DNA of 64,000 bases. Origin: Fasciola hepatica (Eukaryota > Platyhelminthes > Trematoda > Plagiorchiida > Fasciolidae). The position numbers were made by a program, and so were the translations under genes. How positions within the stretch are numbered: the stretch's first letter is position 1; each line of letters begins with the position of its first letter. The notes beneath the pieces are model-generated. The model was not told the origin of the DNA, ran no database searches, and saw only the letters and a program-made list of their open reading frames with translations. Below, one piece after another: positions 1 through 11,999 of this stretch. The stretch is taken from assembly GCA_948099385.1 (NCBI GenBank), contig CANUEZ040000199.1, positions 3,978,001-4,042,000 on the forward strand, given 5' to 3'.

Positions 1-3000
1 TTTCCGTTCCCGGTGGTCAGAACATTCAGTTTTAGCATAGTACGAGGCGGATAGCAGCACGACGGACAGCCTTAGTGTAGACCTGGTTTTACTGTCGATT
101 CACTTTGTCCATCGTAACAAATGAAATGGATTCCTAGAGCTGTTAACACTCAATATTCATCCTCAATTGACCATTCTGATTATTTTTGATAATAAAACGT
201 ATTCAATTAGTTATCCATCAATGAACTGGTTTCAAGCTGGTGATCCAAAGTAAGTCAAAATATGCTTTTCATTTTGTTTGTTTCTATCCCGATCGGTTTG
301 GGGAAGAAATCGATTTGACCAGCTGTTAGGTGAAGTTCGGTGAGGAGCCTCCTAATGCAAGAATATCATTCATAAAATCTACACACAAGATTTGTATTTC
401 CTGACTCGGACTAATTTCCAAGTAGTCGGCCAGTGTCTGATTCGCAGTCCAGTAGATTGCATAGCTAAACAGCGTCGGCAAATCGGGAAAGATATATAAA
501 TGTGGTTGTAAGTGGAAACACTGAAACCTCGTTGTTATTCATACAAATCCAGGCTATAGTTGACGAATAGTGTCCCCTCAGAATCCTTGCTAGTTTATTA
601 GGCATCACATCAAATTTCTTTATCGCCCAGAGAGATTCCTAAATAACTGAAATGAAAGCAACGTGAAAGTTGACGGAACAGGCCACAGTTGACTGCTAGG
701 ACATGTATCGATACCCCTACTTCCAAAGCCATGTAAAGAATAAATCAATACATCCTCTGCCACGGCTGAAGCTCTTTTGGTTCGTTTGGGTGTGACGGTC
801 TCTCACAGCTTAGACGCGGTTGAATAGATCAATGCAGAATGTTTGAAGCTTTCTTCAGATATCCAGGTAATCCTGAAGTCGTGTTTTGTACCCTTTCTTG
901 GAGTTGTTTATTATCATTATTGTTTATTCATTTATTATTATTATTATTTATAACAAATGTGCCCCAATCATTCAGGAAGACTTCTCCTGTCAAATGGATT
1001 CAATATTTTTGCAGTCTGTTGATCAGTGACAACTGCTTGCACTTGCAGACAAACGGTGGTAGGCTATCTTTTCCAGTGATGATTTCGGTTTTAAGTGGTG
1101 GTTATCAATTGACGTCACATGGCTGTTGAATAACTTAGGATTGAACTTTTGTTGCTTGACTCAAAAGCCGTTTGAGCATTTGATCAACGTGCTCTATCTG
1201 TTCGTCTATCATTTTTTCTCTGCTCAGGTACAAGCTGACTAACTGCATGGCACATATATGACACTTGCTTGCAGCCCCTATTCAATAAGCTTCGAACTGA
1301 ACTGAATAGATTGCCAAAGTAGCCAGCCTCTGATGCCACCTCCATAATTTAGCTATTTCTATCCACTACCACTTACGATTGGCCCTGATGGAGCAAATCA
1401 CCTCCGGTTGCAATCCACGGCACTCGTAAATTCCCCAAAGCCGAGCCTTGGTTCACAGCTGAAATGTCCTCTTTAGGATCCAGTCGTTGTGCTTTGGAAC
1501 CATTTGGAGTTTAAGGGGTAAAGGACTCCTTGACAGTTGAAGTATCCCTATGCCTAACATGTGCTAGAATTCATCTTTGACTACAGATAGTCTCCCGAGT
1601 AATAACCACCGGAGACTCGCTGAAGTTGGAGAACCTTTGTGAACAATGTGATATGGGACACTGCGTGGTGCTTATGAGAGGGATGTCTTTAGCTGGGTGA
1701 CCATCAGAGAATCGTATAAAATGGAAAATTGCAGGCATACCGTCATGAGTCGAATCCTATGAGGGCTTATGGAGGTTTATGAGATATAAAGGCTTACTAC
1801 TCTCCAACAGATTACGGTGTAGCACAGGATCCACGAGAGACAAACCAGCAAGATAATCGACACATGGAATCAGGTGATTAACGATGGCAATCATGGAAGC
1901 TCAGGAAAACTGTTGGCCTAATCCTAAGCCAAATATCATTAGATTGTTGATCATGTCTTCATTAGAGAGAAATTAACTGCTTGCAAAATGAAAATTATAG
2001 GTCGCAGATTGTGTTTGTGAATGTAAAGTAAACAACACTGACCCGACTCACAAAAATTAACCATCTATGTAGGTAGAAGCCATTTTTCAGCCTATATGAT
2101 TGTTCTAGTGGCATCACTGTGAAAAGAACAAAAAAATTATTTTATAGACAACTAAGTGGAATCCTTGCTAAAGAGAATAGGAAAAATTCCTGAGAGTGAA
2201 CGCAGTCATATTGAAGATCAGTAGACTTCGTTCTCCATTATCATCTCGGTCAGTTCAACGTAAGTATGGTTTACATCATTTTCTCTCTGAAGCTCATTTT
2301 ATGTCGTGTGTGAGGCCGACTGATGGTAGCGAAGATGGATTTTATCTGTATTTCAAGCACACATTTGCTGGACAAAAGCAAACCCCATTGTCTGTGGCCG
2401 TAGAATTGGTGCACTACTTTCTAGTATTTATTTTAGCTTCCGAATCGTGATATTCAATTCAGAGTCAAGAAGGAAGTTTATTCAGGTATCACGAACGCAT
2501 CCAGTGGAAGCTGCACTTCAAGATATGAACATTAACGCCTCTGCGTCATTGCCGTCATGCACGAGAAGAATGAGATCATTGGATTCCCATTTGATTCAGC
2601 CTCCTTTCGACGTGTTGAGTACCACAAACAAAAATTTGTTCACACAATTTGCGTTTGAACCTGAAATGAAACGGAACTGCGACCATATCTCAACCAGGCT
2701 GAGACGGAATTAAGGGCATGCTTGCTAAAGGTTATACATTATACTCAGAAAAAGAAAAACGAATAGCTAAGGCTAGTGACTGAAGTATGCTTTATCTTGC
2801 TGTTAGGATATAGGGCAAGCCGTCTAAGATCAGACCTTCGATGGCCGTGGCGATAATGAGATATTCAGTTCACAAACATCCATTAGGGTTTCATAATTAT
2901 TCGGGACTCAGTGGATGGGCACTGACGATATATAGATATAAATAAACTCAAATAAGAACAACCATGGTGTGAACGCAAAAACCATAGGGAGATAAATTCA

Positions 3001-3290
3001 AAGTCGGGGGAGGAGCTTCAGGTGTCATCATGGAGATTACAACAAGCTAAAGCGAATTCTGATATTTACACTACACACGTTTTGTGAACTTTTGTGTTCT
3101 TCAATTACTTATGAGGAACCGGAAGTCAACAGAGAGGCCATACAACATTCGCGCCACAGGATTTGATTCTCAGCCTTATCTCTCAGCGTCTTTAACCAAC
3201 GGCAATCTGCACCTAGTAAATCCTAACCAGGAAGAAATGAAGAACCAAGTGAAGTCAAAGCTGAAGCTAACTTCTGGATGCGTCTGCGCC
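1..3290. other. No recognisable gene
   Basis: AT-rich non-coding-looking sequence. Open frames here stay under about 100 codons and show no domain, no consistent splice signals and no element motif I recognise. A short ATT/TTA-rich tract lies near 905-950. Decayed repeats too old to see by eye may be present. Confidence 0.5.
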
Positions 3291-3299
3291 AAGTCCTAA

Positions 3300-3965
3300 C
3301 CTGACCGCGACATCCTTTCTCGCAGCCTTGCTTAGCACGTGCAAAAAGACCACAAAGAAGTAAACGATGGACAAGCATACTCAAAACATACTGGAGCTAT
3401 CGGAGGTAGTGTAAATACTATTTCGACCATAGAACAACCATAGGCACCAAACACACGACAACGAATCTCGTCATTGCTCACCTGATGTTGCAATCAAGTT
3501 AGAGCAATGCTTCCGTGACATCGATTGTTGAATACGGAAAGAAGCCGAGCATCTTCAACGCGGAGGGGTTAGGTCTAGCAACCGTAAATAAGAATTCTAC
3601 GGGCTGCGACAGTGTACGCCCTTCTCCTGAGGGCAGCACCACAGACGACGCAAGCTTGTGAAAGCTGCTCCGGCTCTTGCAATTATTGGTGTGATGTCCA
3701 TCCTTACACCACCACCAGTTGTGATCAAGCTCCCGAGGTACTTAAAGCTATTGACCACCTCTAACCGATCACAACAACGGGCTTAGTGTAGGTACAGGCT
3801 CCTGTCAGTCTTAAAGAAGTACCTTACATCTTGAAGCCGCAAAGCACACATCATATTGAGACAAGTTAATTACTAAGCGGTCAGCTACGTGTTGAATTGC
3901 CAGTGCACTGTTGCCTAACAAGACGAGATCATCGATATTGATAATCATTGCAAACAAGGATAAAA
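3300..3965 (-). mobile_element. RTE-like retrotransposon RT fragment
   Basis: The minus strand reads, with frameshifts and stops, the 3' half of an RTE-type reverse transcriptase. Recognisable pieces in order are LLGNSALAIQHVADRL, then CFAASRCKVLL, then FKYLGSLITTGGGVRMDI, then a VSNDEIRCRVFG segment like the VSNAEVRRRVFG motif of trematode RTE elements. The upstream endonuclease and catalytic RT part are absent, so this is a 5'-truncated dead copy, as is usual for non-LTR elements. Coordinates are approximate because frames change. Confidence 0.8.
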
Positions 3966-4601
3966 CATATGTGCAGCTTTTTCACGATTCTAAATGATAA
4001 TTTGGTCGTTGTTATCACAGGGAGAATTATTGGCTAATAAATTTAAAACCTCTGCTATCAGTATAGGTTAAAGCTTATAGAAATATTTGTGCTCATCGGT
4101 GGTCAATTAGATATCTCTATGAACTTTGAACCCTTGCAACCCGGGTTCGTTTTCTGCCACTACCTTGAGATTCCTCATTTGGCAGCCCATCAATGGCTTT
4201 GTCCTTTTCCCACCGAAAACATAGTTTGCTTCGTAAATACTTATAGAAATAAAAAGACGTGGTTTCGTGCAATATGACGTTCTGGGAGCCATGGTACAGA
4301 GAATCCTGGAAATACTCTGTCGAAATACAGAATTCCAGGATATCCACAGAAGCATTTATTTGAATTTCAACCACAAACTTTATAAACGTTATATAAGTTT
4401 AATATTGTATTCCAACTGACATCTGAGCCAAACAAATGGGGAGAATGATTGTACGTATTATTTTTCGGTCGCTTTGTTGCCGACCACCAGCATTCACTTT
4501 GAACAAATGAAATATAACTAAATCTCCCACTTTCCGGGGTTATTTCACCGTGGTACCGATTCGATTCATAAAACTGAACAAATGGAAGTCATTTACTTTC
4601 C

Positions 4602-4889
4602 CTATGGTTGAATAGATCGATACAACGAGAAGCGAGGTATCCGATGTTGGACAATCACAAGAAGAAAACATGAATAATTAGGAAAAAAAGATCGGAATTT
4701 CACGATAGTTTCAATAGTTCTACTCCAAATTGTATCGCAGGAAACCATTGAAGTAATTTCTAAAATAGATGCACTTAGCTGCGTAACTACAAAAGGGGAA
4801 AAAGTAATAATGTCATCCAGTGAACCATTTATGCTGTCATTATCTGAACTAAGTCGGTTTCGTATTCTGTTTGTGACTGGTGAATACAC
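4602..4889 (-). CDS. Open frame, possible exon
   Basis: A 95-codon minus-strand frame with a serine/threonine-rich N-terminal half (NRLSSDNDSINGSLDD) and no domain I recognise. It lies downstream of better supported minus-strand exons at 4981-5199 and 6183-6335 and could be a terminal exon. No clear acceptor decides its start. It could equally be chance in AT-rich DNA. Confidence 0.2.
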   Translation of the reverse strand: MYSPVTNRIRNRLSSDNDSINGSLDDIITFSPFVVTQLSASILEITSMVSCDTIWSRTIETIVKFRSFFPNYSCFLLVIVQHRIPRFSLYRSIQP

Positions 4890-4980
4890 TATCTATTGTG
4901 ATCAAGCATCGGTTTGATTTGTTGAAGCATTTTCATCGGTATACCTTAAAAAACAATATACCTCAAGAATCTAGCATAAC

Positions 4981-5199
4981 CTCTGTGAAATAGATGGGGA
5001 TTGTGGTAGTACTTCCGTACTCGCCCTTACATGAAATCGTGACTTCCTGACCTAAAATGCTCAAGAGATCCATTGCACATAGATGGCGCTGATCCTTGCT
5101 GGTGAACACAATATATGTTGTATTGCTTTTTACTTCAAGATGAAACAGAATGAGATGCTTCAGTAAAAGAATTTCGGGTGTAACTACAGGCAAATCTAT
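4981..5199 (-). CDS. Candidate exon, beta-rich extracellular type
   Basis: A 219-nt exon candidate: acceptor AG (5200-5201), an open 73-codon frame in phase 0 at both ends, and donor GTTATG (4975-4980). The peptide alternates hydrophobic and polar residues (HLILFHLEVKSNTTYIVF) with two cysteines and one NxT site, as expected of a beta-sandwich in a secreted or surface protein. The family is not recognised. Like the first exon of the duplicated gene further right, it opens in phase 0 with ATA; that similarity is suggestive only. Confidence 0.45.
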
Positions 5200-5669
5200 C
5201 TGCAAGCAGTTAGAACAAACCAGTATTTGTTAGAGTGTTATTCGTGCTTCTCACCTCGTTGTCACCTGTGAAAACAAACCAAGTACCGAAATAAAAGCTC
5301 AGCACATAAAATTGAAATTTCAACATGAAACAAAGTCAGGATTTGGCTCACGGCTGTCACTTGATGGACACTCAAATTCCAAGATTCTTCTCTTCTCTAA
5401 ATCTCGGATATCTAGGTTAGGAAAGGAATTGCACAAGATATATTTGCTCCTTACTCAACTTCGTTCGTATTCAATGAGATATATCGAAAAGATGTCCTCA
5501 GTGTTTTATTTTAAAACAGGTTCGAATATTGTGTGGTTCATAGATTGCAGTCTTTGTCTCTTAATAAACACTGATTCCAAATTTGAAATGACCAGCCTCA
5601 ATGGAAATCAGTGATGCATTGCATAATGTTGATATTATTGCAGTAGAAGGAGCTAACTTCATTGCCTCG

Positions 5670-5880
5670 GAGGCCCACTACTGTCAGCGCTAGCCGTCAA
5701 CGCGACCCCGAAATTTGAATTGGAGGATGGCATAAGGTCCCGAAAGGTCATGTGTAGTAACGAGCTCAATGAGAGTGCATTACTCTCTACCACTAAGTTG
5801 AATTCCGGTGGGAATTGGGACTTCTGACCTCCGAGACGGTATGGAAGCGCGGTAATCCACTATACTACTACCGGTCAAAA
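5670..5880 (-). repeat. tRNA-derived SINE-like fragment
   Basis: On the minus strand the sequence opens with GGTAGTAGTATAGTGG, close to a Pol III A box (TRGYNNARNGG). About 50 nt further on is a degenerate B box (CCCAATTCCCACC). The pair looks like a tRNA head, followed by a non-tRNA body, the structure of a SINE. It is not a functional tRNA: I could not fold a complete cloverleaf. The 3' end is uncertain. Confidence 0.45.
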
Positions 5881-6182
5881 CTATCTGTCGGCCTAAATTT
5901 TCCGATTACCTTTCACTAGCTGTTACACTAAAATGAAGATTTATGCGTGTAAGATCATTTGTGATTGTCATTGCTCAGCTATGGATATCATGCGTCCTCA
6001 TATGAAAATGTTGCTTGCTTTATTTGCTTAACAATGAACAAATTTCTAAAAGTTGGTGTGACTTCCTCATCATGACTAACCAACAAGACGGTCACACCAT
6101 ACTTTAATGATATCGGAGTCAGTCAATTAGTGTGTAAAAGTTCGATATATATACGCATGAGTACTAAATTGTTTCAACTTAC

Positions 6183-6335
6183 CTTGAACTATGGTCACGC
6201 TGGTGGTGTTGATACAGCTCACGAAAAGGCTTCTCATTTGTTGCGTTCTTGTTTGGTGCAAAGGTCCATGTTTCCACAGGTGTACGTAAATAATGTTTCC
6301 AGTAAACCCCCATTTTCCATTATGTGTACACACGA
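6183..6335 (-). CDS. Candidate exon, Cys/Thr-rich
   Basis: A 153-nt exon candidate with acceptor ACAG, a 50-codon open frame and a consensus donor GTAAGT immediately after. The peptide contains VCTHNGKWGF, a YVHLW stretch, and SCINTTSVTIV with a glycosylation-type site. It reads like part of an extracellular domain; the family is not recognised. Strand and frame are chosen because both splice sites agree with the open frame. An overlapping plus-strand frame of similar length has no matching sites. Confidence 0.5.
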
Positions 6336-7084
6336 CTGTCGTTAACCAGTTCACGTTGTTCCCTCTTCAAGCAAAGCTCCAGCTGTAAGGATAGAGTACA
6401 ATAAAAAAACTGCAATTCATTGATCAATAAACTGCTAATTTTTCTAATTGTTCCCTGTAATTTCACTTTGCATTAAGTTCCCTATCACTGATCACTGATC
6501 AATCGAATGCCAGTCATTATCAGTGAGTGTACTCACACATAATCATCACTACTAAATAATATTTTCTTTGAGCTTAGGAAAAGTAGTCTACTTCAGTGCA
6601 AATATAAAAACGAATATAAAAAACAGTTTATTGAATATCCAATCAAAATATATCCAGATAGTATTTACAGAATACTGTCGAAGTGACAAACCCAATTATG
6701 AGTTTTTTAAATAAGTTTAATTCCAAATAGGAGACATTTTTTGCCAGGATGGAATTGTCAACGACTGTGTTTGTGTTGTTTCAAAGCAAGTTCACTTAGG
6801 GTAGAATTTTACTGTTTAATAACAGTCTTGTAATAGGTTACCCATGGTGACCAAAAAGTCGACAACTAACCAACGATTTCGACTACACTTTGTTAGTGAA
6901 CAATAAAATTCTACCACATCTTTTCTCATGGCGCATCGATTTTTCGATACATTCCGAAATGATCTCGGTTCTGACACGTCCAGTTTACCTGATTTGAAGC
7001 GCAATATATATTATTTCCTCTGAAAATTGATTTCATTGCACCTTGAATCAACGTGTAACCGAAGGCAACATCTCCACCACTTAC

Positions 7085-7166
7085 CCTTAATCGTGTTTGG
7101 TGTTTACGTGAAATATGGCTTTCCTCTGAGAGGCGCTTGATTTCCACCCATTCCGATTTGGAATAC
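7085..7166 (-). CDS. Candidate short exon
   Basis: An 82-nt segment with acceptor TTTTAG and donor GTAAGT that stays open in one frame. It encodes a charged peptide (YSKSEWVEIKRLSEESH and a basic tail). It sits in line with the other minus-strand exon candidates. Short size makes chance likely. Confidence 0.35.
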
Positions 7167-7430
7167 CTAAAAGCTTACCTGATAACTGTGCATCAGAATA
7201 GAAAATAACCATGCGTATTACATACGTTGTGATCACATTTGAATAAACAGTATGGCAAAGTAAAATAGATCGAAATGTTTGTAAATAATGTGCTTGAAAA
7301 ATATTCATTATTCAAGAAAGTATTTTGTGAAGTAGGGTGCAAGTAGGGGAACTGTCACCCTGAAAACATGCATACACAATAACGTTTCTTGCGTTACCTT
7401 CCTGTTGGTGACGTGAAGTGCTATACTTAC

Positions 7431-7457
7431 TGATAGTGTCACCTTGTATTACAGTAT
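7431..7457 (-). CDS. Candidate 27-nt micro-exon
   Basis: A pyrimidine-rich acceptor (ATCCCCAG) is followed after exactly 27 nt by a strong donor (GTAAGTAT). The segment length is a multiple of three. Micro-exons of this size are well known in schistosome and fluke genes. Nothing beyond the two splice motifs and the length supports it. Confidence 0.25.
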
Positions 7458-7805
7458 CTGGGGATAGAAAATAGATTCTGCAGCAATTTACTTGCAATTA
7501 GCGTGCCTCTATGCAAATCCAGTGTTCTTTCCAATTCCAATAACTTGTTCCAGGACATCGCTGTATTTATTACCAAAATTCACTCGAACACTATCAGTCG
7601 ATACATAGCAAGTCCTACCTTTTAGTATTATAATGTCAAATATAATCTACTACAGTATGCCAATCATGTAAAAAAATATTCTTATTATCTAGTCCATTGG
7701 TTTGTTTGCGGCTTTCTGAAACCAATAGTTATAAACCCTTGTGAATTAAACTAAGCTTCATTACTTTTATTTCGAAGGCTACCAAGTCCATCTTTCCATG
7801 TATTT

Positions 7806-8077
7806 TCATTTTTTAATCATACGGTTGAACATTTCTACAGAATAATTCAGACAGCTGACATCAGCATTTGTATCCAAGCGCTCTACGAAGAAACGAATGT
7901 TGGTTAATCCACTCCGAGCAAATTGCAATTGTTCAGAACATCCAATGTTAGTGTATCTCCTTTTCCAACCCATATACAAAACCGTCTGATCAATCTGATA
8001 GATGAAAGAACGTGGATAAATTGTACAGGGCAATATATGCAGATACATTAAAACTCGCACATTCAGGTCGTTGTCAC
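7806..8077 (-). CDS. Candidate terminal exon
   Basis: Acceptor GTGGTAG, then a 90-codon open frame beginning GDNDLNVRVLMYLHIL and ending at a TGA. The peptide is hydrophobic/beta-rich with two cysteines. The opening GD is shared with an exon of the duplicated gene (61391-61569) and with one at 43457-43601. With only two residues in common this may be coincidence. The family is not recognised. Confidence 0.35.
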
Positions 8078-8552
8078 CTACCACTTCGCAAATGGGTACA
8101 CTATTTAAGAGCTGGATGATTTTGTATGGCGCTTTATTGACGTTTCAACAATTCGGTATGGAAAATTTCTTTTTGTACACTAGGTTGTAACATAACAACA
8201 AATTCAGAGATTTCGTGACTTCCTTATCATCACGGATATAAAATAAGACACCAAGTAGGAGATGGCAGAATACGATAGACGGATTCAAGCAACAATAAAT
8301 CTGGTGTTGGTCCACTCACCAAGTACATTGCCTTGGAAAACCTCTGTAATTACGAAAAACTATCATAATTTCTGTCGGATGTAGTTTAAATAAAGTGATG
8401 TATTTCGATACAGGAAACTGAACTTAACGACATCACTTGCATTTTCCGTTCCACTAAAACTGATTGAGCAAACAATACCCCATTAAATAACCTAGGTTTC
8501 ATGGTAGAACAAAATTCGTGACTCACGAGGGACTGAAAATGAGCAAATAACA

Positions 8553-8781
8553 ATGAGATGTGATCATGCAAACGTGTGCGGTTATTGCTATATGCACGAT
8601 CTATCAAAAAGTGAGCACATTGACACACACAGCCAAGTATGTATGATACGAAATGCAAAACGGTCTAATGTGACCAATCACATTGTTCAGGCAGAACACA
8701 TGTTAAGCACAATCGATTTACTAGCAAGCCGCCTTGATCAATCGTACCAAATCAATGAAGCATCGTTCGTCGTTGACAGGT
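8553..8781 (+). CDS. Candidate exon with Cys cluster and helix
   Basis: The plus-strand frame opens with CDHANVCGYCYMHD, a cysteine/histidine-rich stretch. It continues into an amphipathic helical segment (IVQAEHMLSTIDLLASRLDQ) and ends at a possible donor, CAG followed by GTAATT. A zinc-binding motif is possible, but the spacing fits no family I know. The opposite strand is also open here, so coding is uncertain. Confidence 0.25.
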
Positions 8782-8789
8782 AATTTACA

Positions 8790-9195
8790 ACACATTTTTG
8801 AACTACTGGGTAAAACGAGCACAATGGGGGAGGGGTGGAAAATCACAAACCTTAGACCTTATCACTCGCTTCGTGAATTCTCTAAATGCAACCACTGGTT
8901 TCGTTGAAAATTTATGATTTCGAGCAACAAAGCAATTTTAAGTGTCGTTGTGTAGATTAACAACTATAATCATGTAGGTTGTTTCGGCTTTAACAAGCCT
9001 AAATTCAAGGTTAATGTTGCAAAGCTCCCAGTCAACTCAAGCAAATGCCTAATACCATCGGAGAAGTGAATTTTCACGTTCTACTCCACATATCAAATGG
9101 TCAAAAGCATCACTTCAAGCTCAACTGTAGTTTATTCCCTTTGTTTAAGATATCTCACAAGACTGAGTTCAAGATCATACTTGTGCGATTTCTTG
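8790..9195. other. No recognisable gene
   Basis: AT-rich spacer before the Penelope-like fragment. The plus-strand frame starting at 9045 is probably decayed upstream sequence of that element; I cannot place it on the reverse transcriptase. Confidence 0.4.
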
Positions 9196-9199
9196 CGAG

Positions 9200-9965
9200 T
9201 ATGCCGCCAGTTTTGTATCTATTGGGCGTAAACGTAACCTTATTCACACCCTCACAGCCCGTGTGCAAATAATTTGCGTGGATGAGGCGGTGAATGAACA
9301 ATTAGACATGGTAAGGCAAACGGTTCTGGCTTTCGGATACCCCGACCGCTTCATTCAGAAGAACATGGCAGAAAAAGCAACAGGACAAGCTTGAGTGACC
9401 GTCAAGAAGAAAGAGTTATGCATTCAACTCCCTCTCATAGGAGTCACTAATAAGACGCTTGGAAAAGGCAATCGCTTGCACCTTTCTCACTCCTACACTA
9501 CGTGCCCGCTTCACCAGTCGACCAGTGATCTCAACGAATCTGGAAGACAAGTTACCTATCCTCATCTCATCCATGATAACCTACTCGTTTGTTTGCTCCT
9601 GTTTGGCAAGCTATATGGGTGGAACGACACGGCAATTACCACAAAGAATCAAAGGGAACAACTCAACTTGACCTACTACGGGAAACAGGAAAATCATTGC
9701 CAGTGCAATTCTGGCGCATCTTGCAAATACTGAACAATACATAGACTACGACGCGTTCAAAATAGTCTACAGAGTCCCCACAAATGCACCGAAAGCCGCT
9801 CAAAAACAACATCTAACAACGGCAAAGGCCATATCGATCAGATTATTCAGTCCACTGTTCTTTCCTCAGAAACCTTTTGTTAAGGCACACAAACTGCCTT
9901 TTGGTTTAAACCGGAAATGCATATTCCCTGAAAGCCACGATCATTTTTTTCATTGATCTTTTTCC
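9200..9965 (+). mobile_element. Penelope-like element 3' part (linker and GIY-YIG)
   Basis: Read across frame changes, the plus strand gives a linker region (KRNLIHTLTARVQ, then GYPDRFIQKNMAEKA) that lies between RT and endonuclease in Penelope-like elements. Then comes a GIY-YIG-type core (ITYSFVCSCLASYMGG, TTRQLPQRIKG) with the first Cys/Tyr block and the TTR..L..RI helix. A C-terminal tail follows (ANTEQYIDYDAFKIVY, KAISIRLFSPLFF) and ends near a TGA at about 9955. The YIG tripeptide reads YMG, so catalysis is probably lost. No RT is found upstream, so this is a truncated dead copy. Confidence 0.8.
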
Positions 9966-9969
9966 CAAC

Positions 9970-11330
9970 CACGGAACAACAACATTCCACTCATATCGTT
10001 CCTAACTACGAGACACCGATTTTGATGACTGTCCAATCGCACTTAAGCACACAGACATAGTTCATAACTTATGCATTTCTAACCTAAAAATGTAGCTGTA
10101 TTAGCCACGAGGATGATGCTACCGAAAACGAGCTTGTTCTCTATTCGTGTTTTCTACGTATATTACGAACAAGGTTTTCACTAAATTAAATATCAATTGG
10201 TAATCCCTGGTATGACGTTAGGATTGTATTTTTTGGCCAAACCGACAAAAATGAATCTCTCAGGCTAAACATTTCTACTTCCAATTTATTTGTATGGCCA
10301 GGTTTCTGGGAGAAGAATGGATCCCAGCTGTACATACTGTTAACACAATACATAAGGGGTGCTACGGGAAGAGCTTATGCGACCTATTTATAACGGTGAC
10401 TTGCAGTCATTCTTGAAATATTCAGTAACAGCTGTAACTAGATAGTTTTCTCAAATTAGTCCCATCTAGTCTCCATGATATATTTACTCGTAGAATATAT
10501 CACTGGCAGTGGGAGCACGGACCGCAGCTAATTAAAATTGCTTTCCTAGCCTCCAAAAGTGCAACGCCGCCAGCCAGGACTGAAACAACCTTCTGCCTAC
10601 CGAGAAGATGCGCCACTGTCGGAGCTACGGTACTACGGCCAGTCGAATGTGAATAACAAGCGAATATTCGATACAGCAAAAACCACTCTTCCAAGGATAT
10701 ACATTACATAACTAGACTATCCTCATTAGTCACTTACCAGCGGGACAAATATCACACAACTGAATGCGACGGAATAGACTATGAAACAACTCTATCAAAT
10801 TTATCACTGGCTTAAGCAGTATGGCTATAACATAATGAGAAATTCATTTAGATTTTTCATGCAAAAGTCCAACACCAAGAGTCGGAATCAAACCTCCAAT
10901 CAATCACGGTTGTGCTAAATCAGAGCTTCCGGTAAATTCCAGCCACAAACAAACAAATCCATATATTCTCCCATGCGGCAAATTTTATATATACCGTTAA
11001 GGGAATTGACTTTTCTGAAGCTAATTGAAGTGGAGGATTTTGTATATTTGCTTAAACCGTGTCCATTTCTCATTTCATCTCTTTAGGTGGGTAAAGCGGA
11101 CTGAAGAGTTTCGAAAGTTTTCTTGAAATTTGAATTTTCAATAATTTCATATAAGATATATATCGATCAACTCAATTCACCTACACGTTTATAAAGTTTG
11201 AAGTATTGTTTAAGGAGGATTGAAACCGATCTGAGCCAGAGCTAACATAATATGTTCATTACATGTGCGAATAAAGTGTAGCCTATTTTGCACCCTATCA
11301 TATCACGGTTTCCGGAAATGTCTTGCTAGC
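9970..11330. other. No convincing gene
   Basis: Mostly AT-rich. A 64-codon minus-strand frame at 10500-10694 is locally GC-richer than its surroundings (HLLGRQKVVSVLAGGVALLE) and may be part of an unrecognised repeat. No splice sites support it. Confidence 0.4.
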
Positions 11331-11361
11331 ATTTCTTAGACGAAAAATAAAATACGAGTTT

Positions 11362-11627
11362 TATCCCTGGCCTATATTTACCATAACTTGAAAGTATACT
11401 GGATTCGTACGGAACCAAAAGTCTTTCGGGCTAATCTGTCATGCGAAAACACCCATTTTTCTGTTTCAGTCCCAAACGCGAGTGATAGCCAATACGACAT
11501 ACAAAAAGATTATTCGGAAGCCTCAATCAAGTGGAATCACCGAACAGGCTGGATCGCCACTTTATTCACACTTCACTGTGGATGCCCATATCTATTTATG
11601 CCATCACATTCTGCCATCCCTAGACAA
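11362..11627 (+). CDS. Candidate exon of plus-strand gene
   Basis: An open frame ending at donor GTAAAG (11628) encodes a mixed beta-type peptide including KVFRANLSCENTHFSV, SVPNASDSQYDIQKD and IKWNHRTGWIATL, with an N-glycosylation-type site and several cysteines. It looks extracellular; the family is not recognised. The acceptor is not clear, so the start is a guess. The next candidate exon follows after only about 50 nt, which would be a very short intron. Confidence 0.4.
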
Positions 11628-11676
11628 GTAAAGTAAGGTTAGCATGGTGCTCTTTATACTACAATAACACCTTCAG

Positions 11677-11906
11677 CTATCTTGAAAGAGGGAATTTACT
11701 CCACATTCTTTCTGCTGCGAGACTTTTATCTTCTGCCAATGCTTGATTATATGATTGTTTCGATAAACGCCACTAATTCACATGCTATCGTGGCAGGGCC
11801 TCTTCCGTTACAACTTCGAAACCGAGTGTTCTACAAGGTTCCATTTATTCCCTTCGTATCTGTTTATCGTGCCAGCTTTCGACATCTCACTGTCTATCAA
11901 ATATGA
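11677..11906 (+). CDS. Candidate exon of plus-strand gene
   Basis: A good acceptor (CACCTTCAG) precedes an open frame with hydrophobic blocks (YSTFFLLRDFYLLPML, PLPLQLRNRVFYKVPF) and an NAT site. It runs to a TGA at the end of the interval; an internal donor could end it earlier. No domain recognised. It is grouped with the frame at 11362-11627 by strand and spacing only. Confidence 0.35.
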
Positions 11907-11999
11907 TTCTACTTTAACATCCGGTTGCTGAAGACTGTGTCTTAATGTAGCGGTATACCGATCGTATATCCTCCTCCCACTAATAGGCAATACAGTATT

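Noticed and set aside
5670..5880. tRNA gene
   Set aside because: Box A and B-like motifs are present but there is no complete cloverleaf or acceptor stem; a SINE head explains it better.
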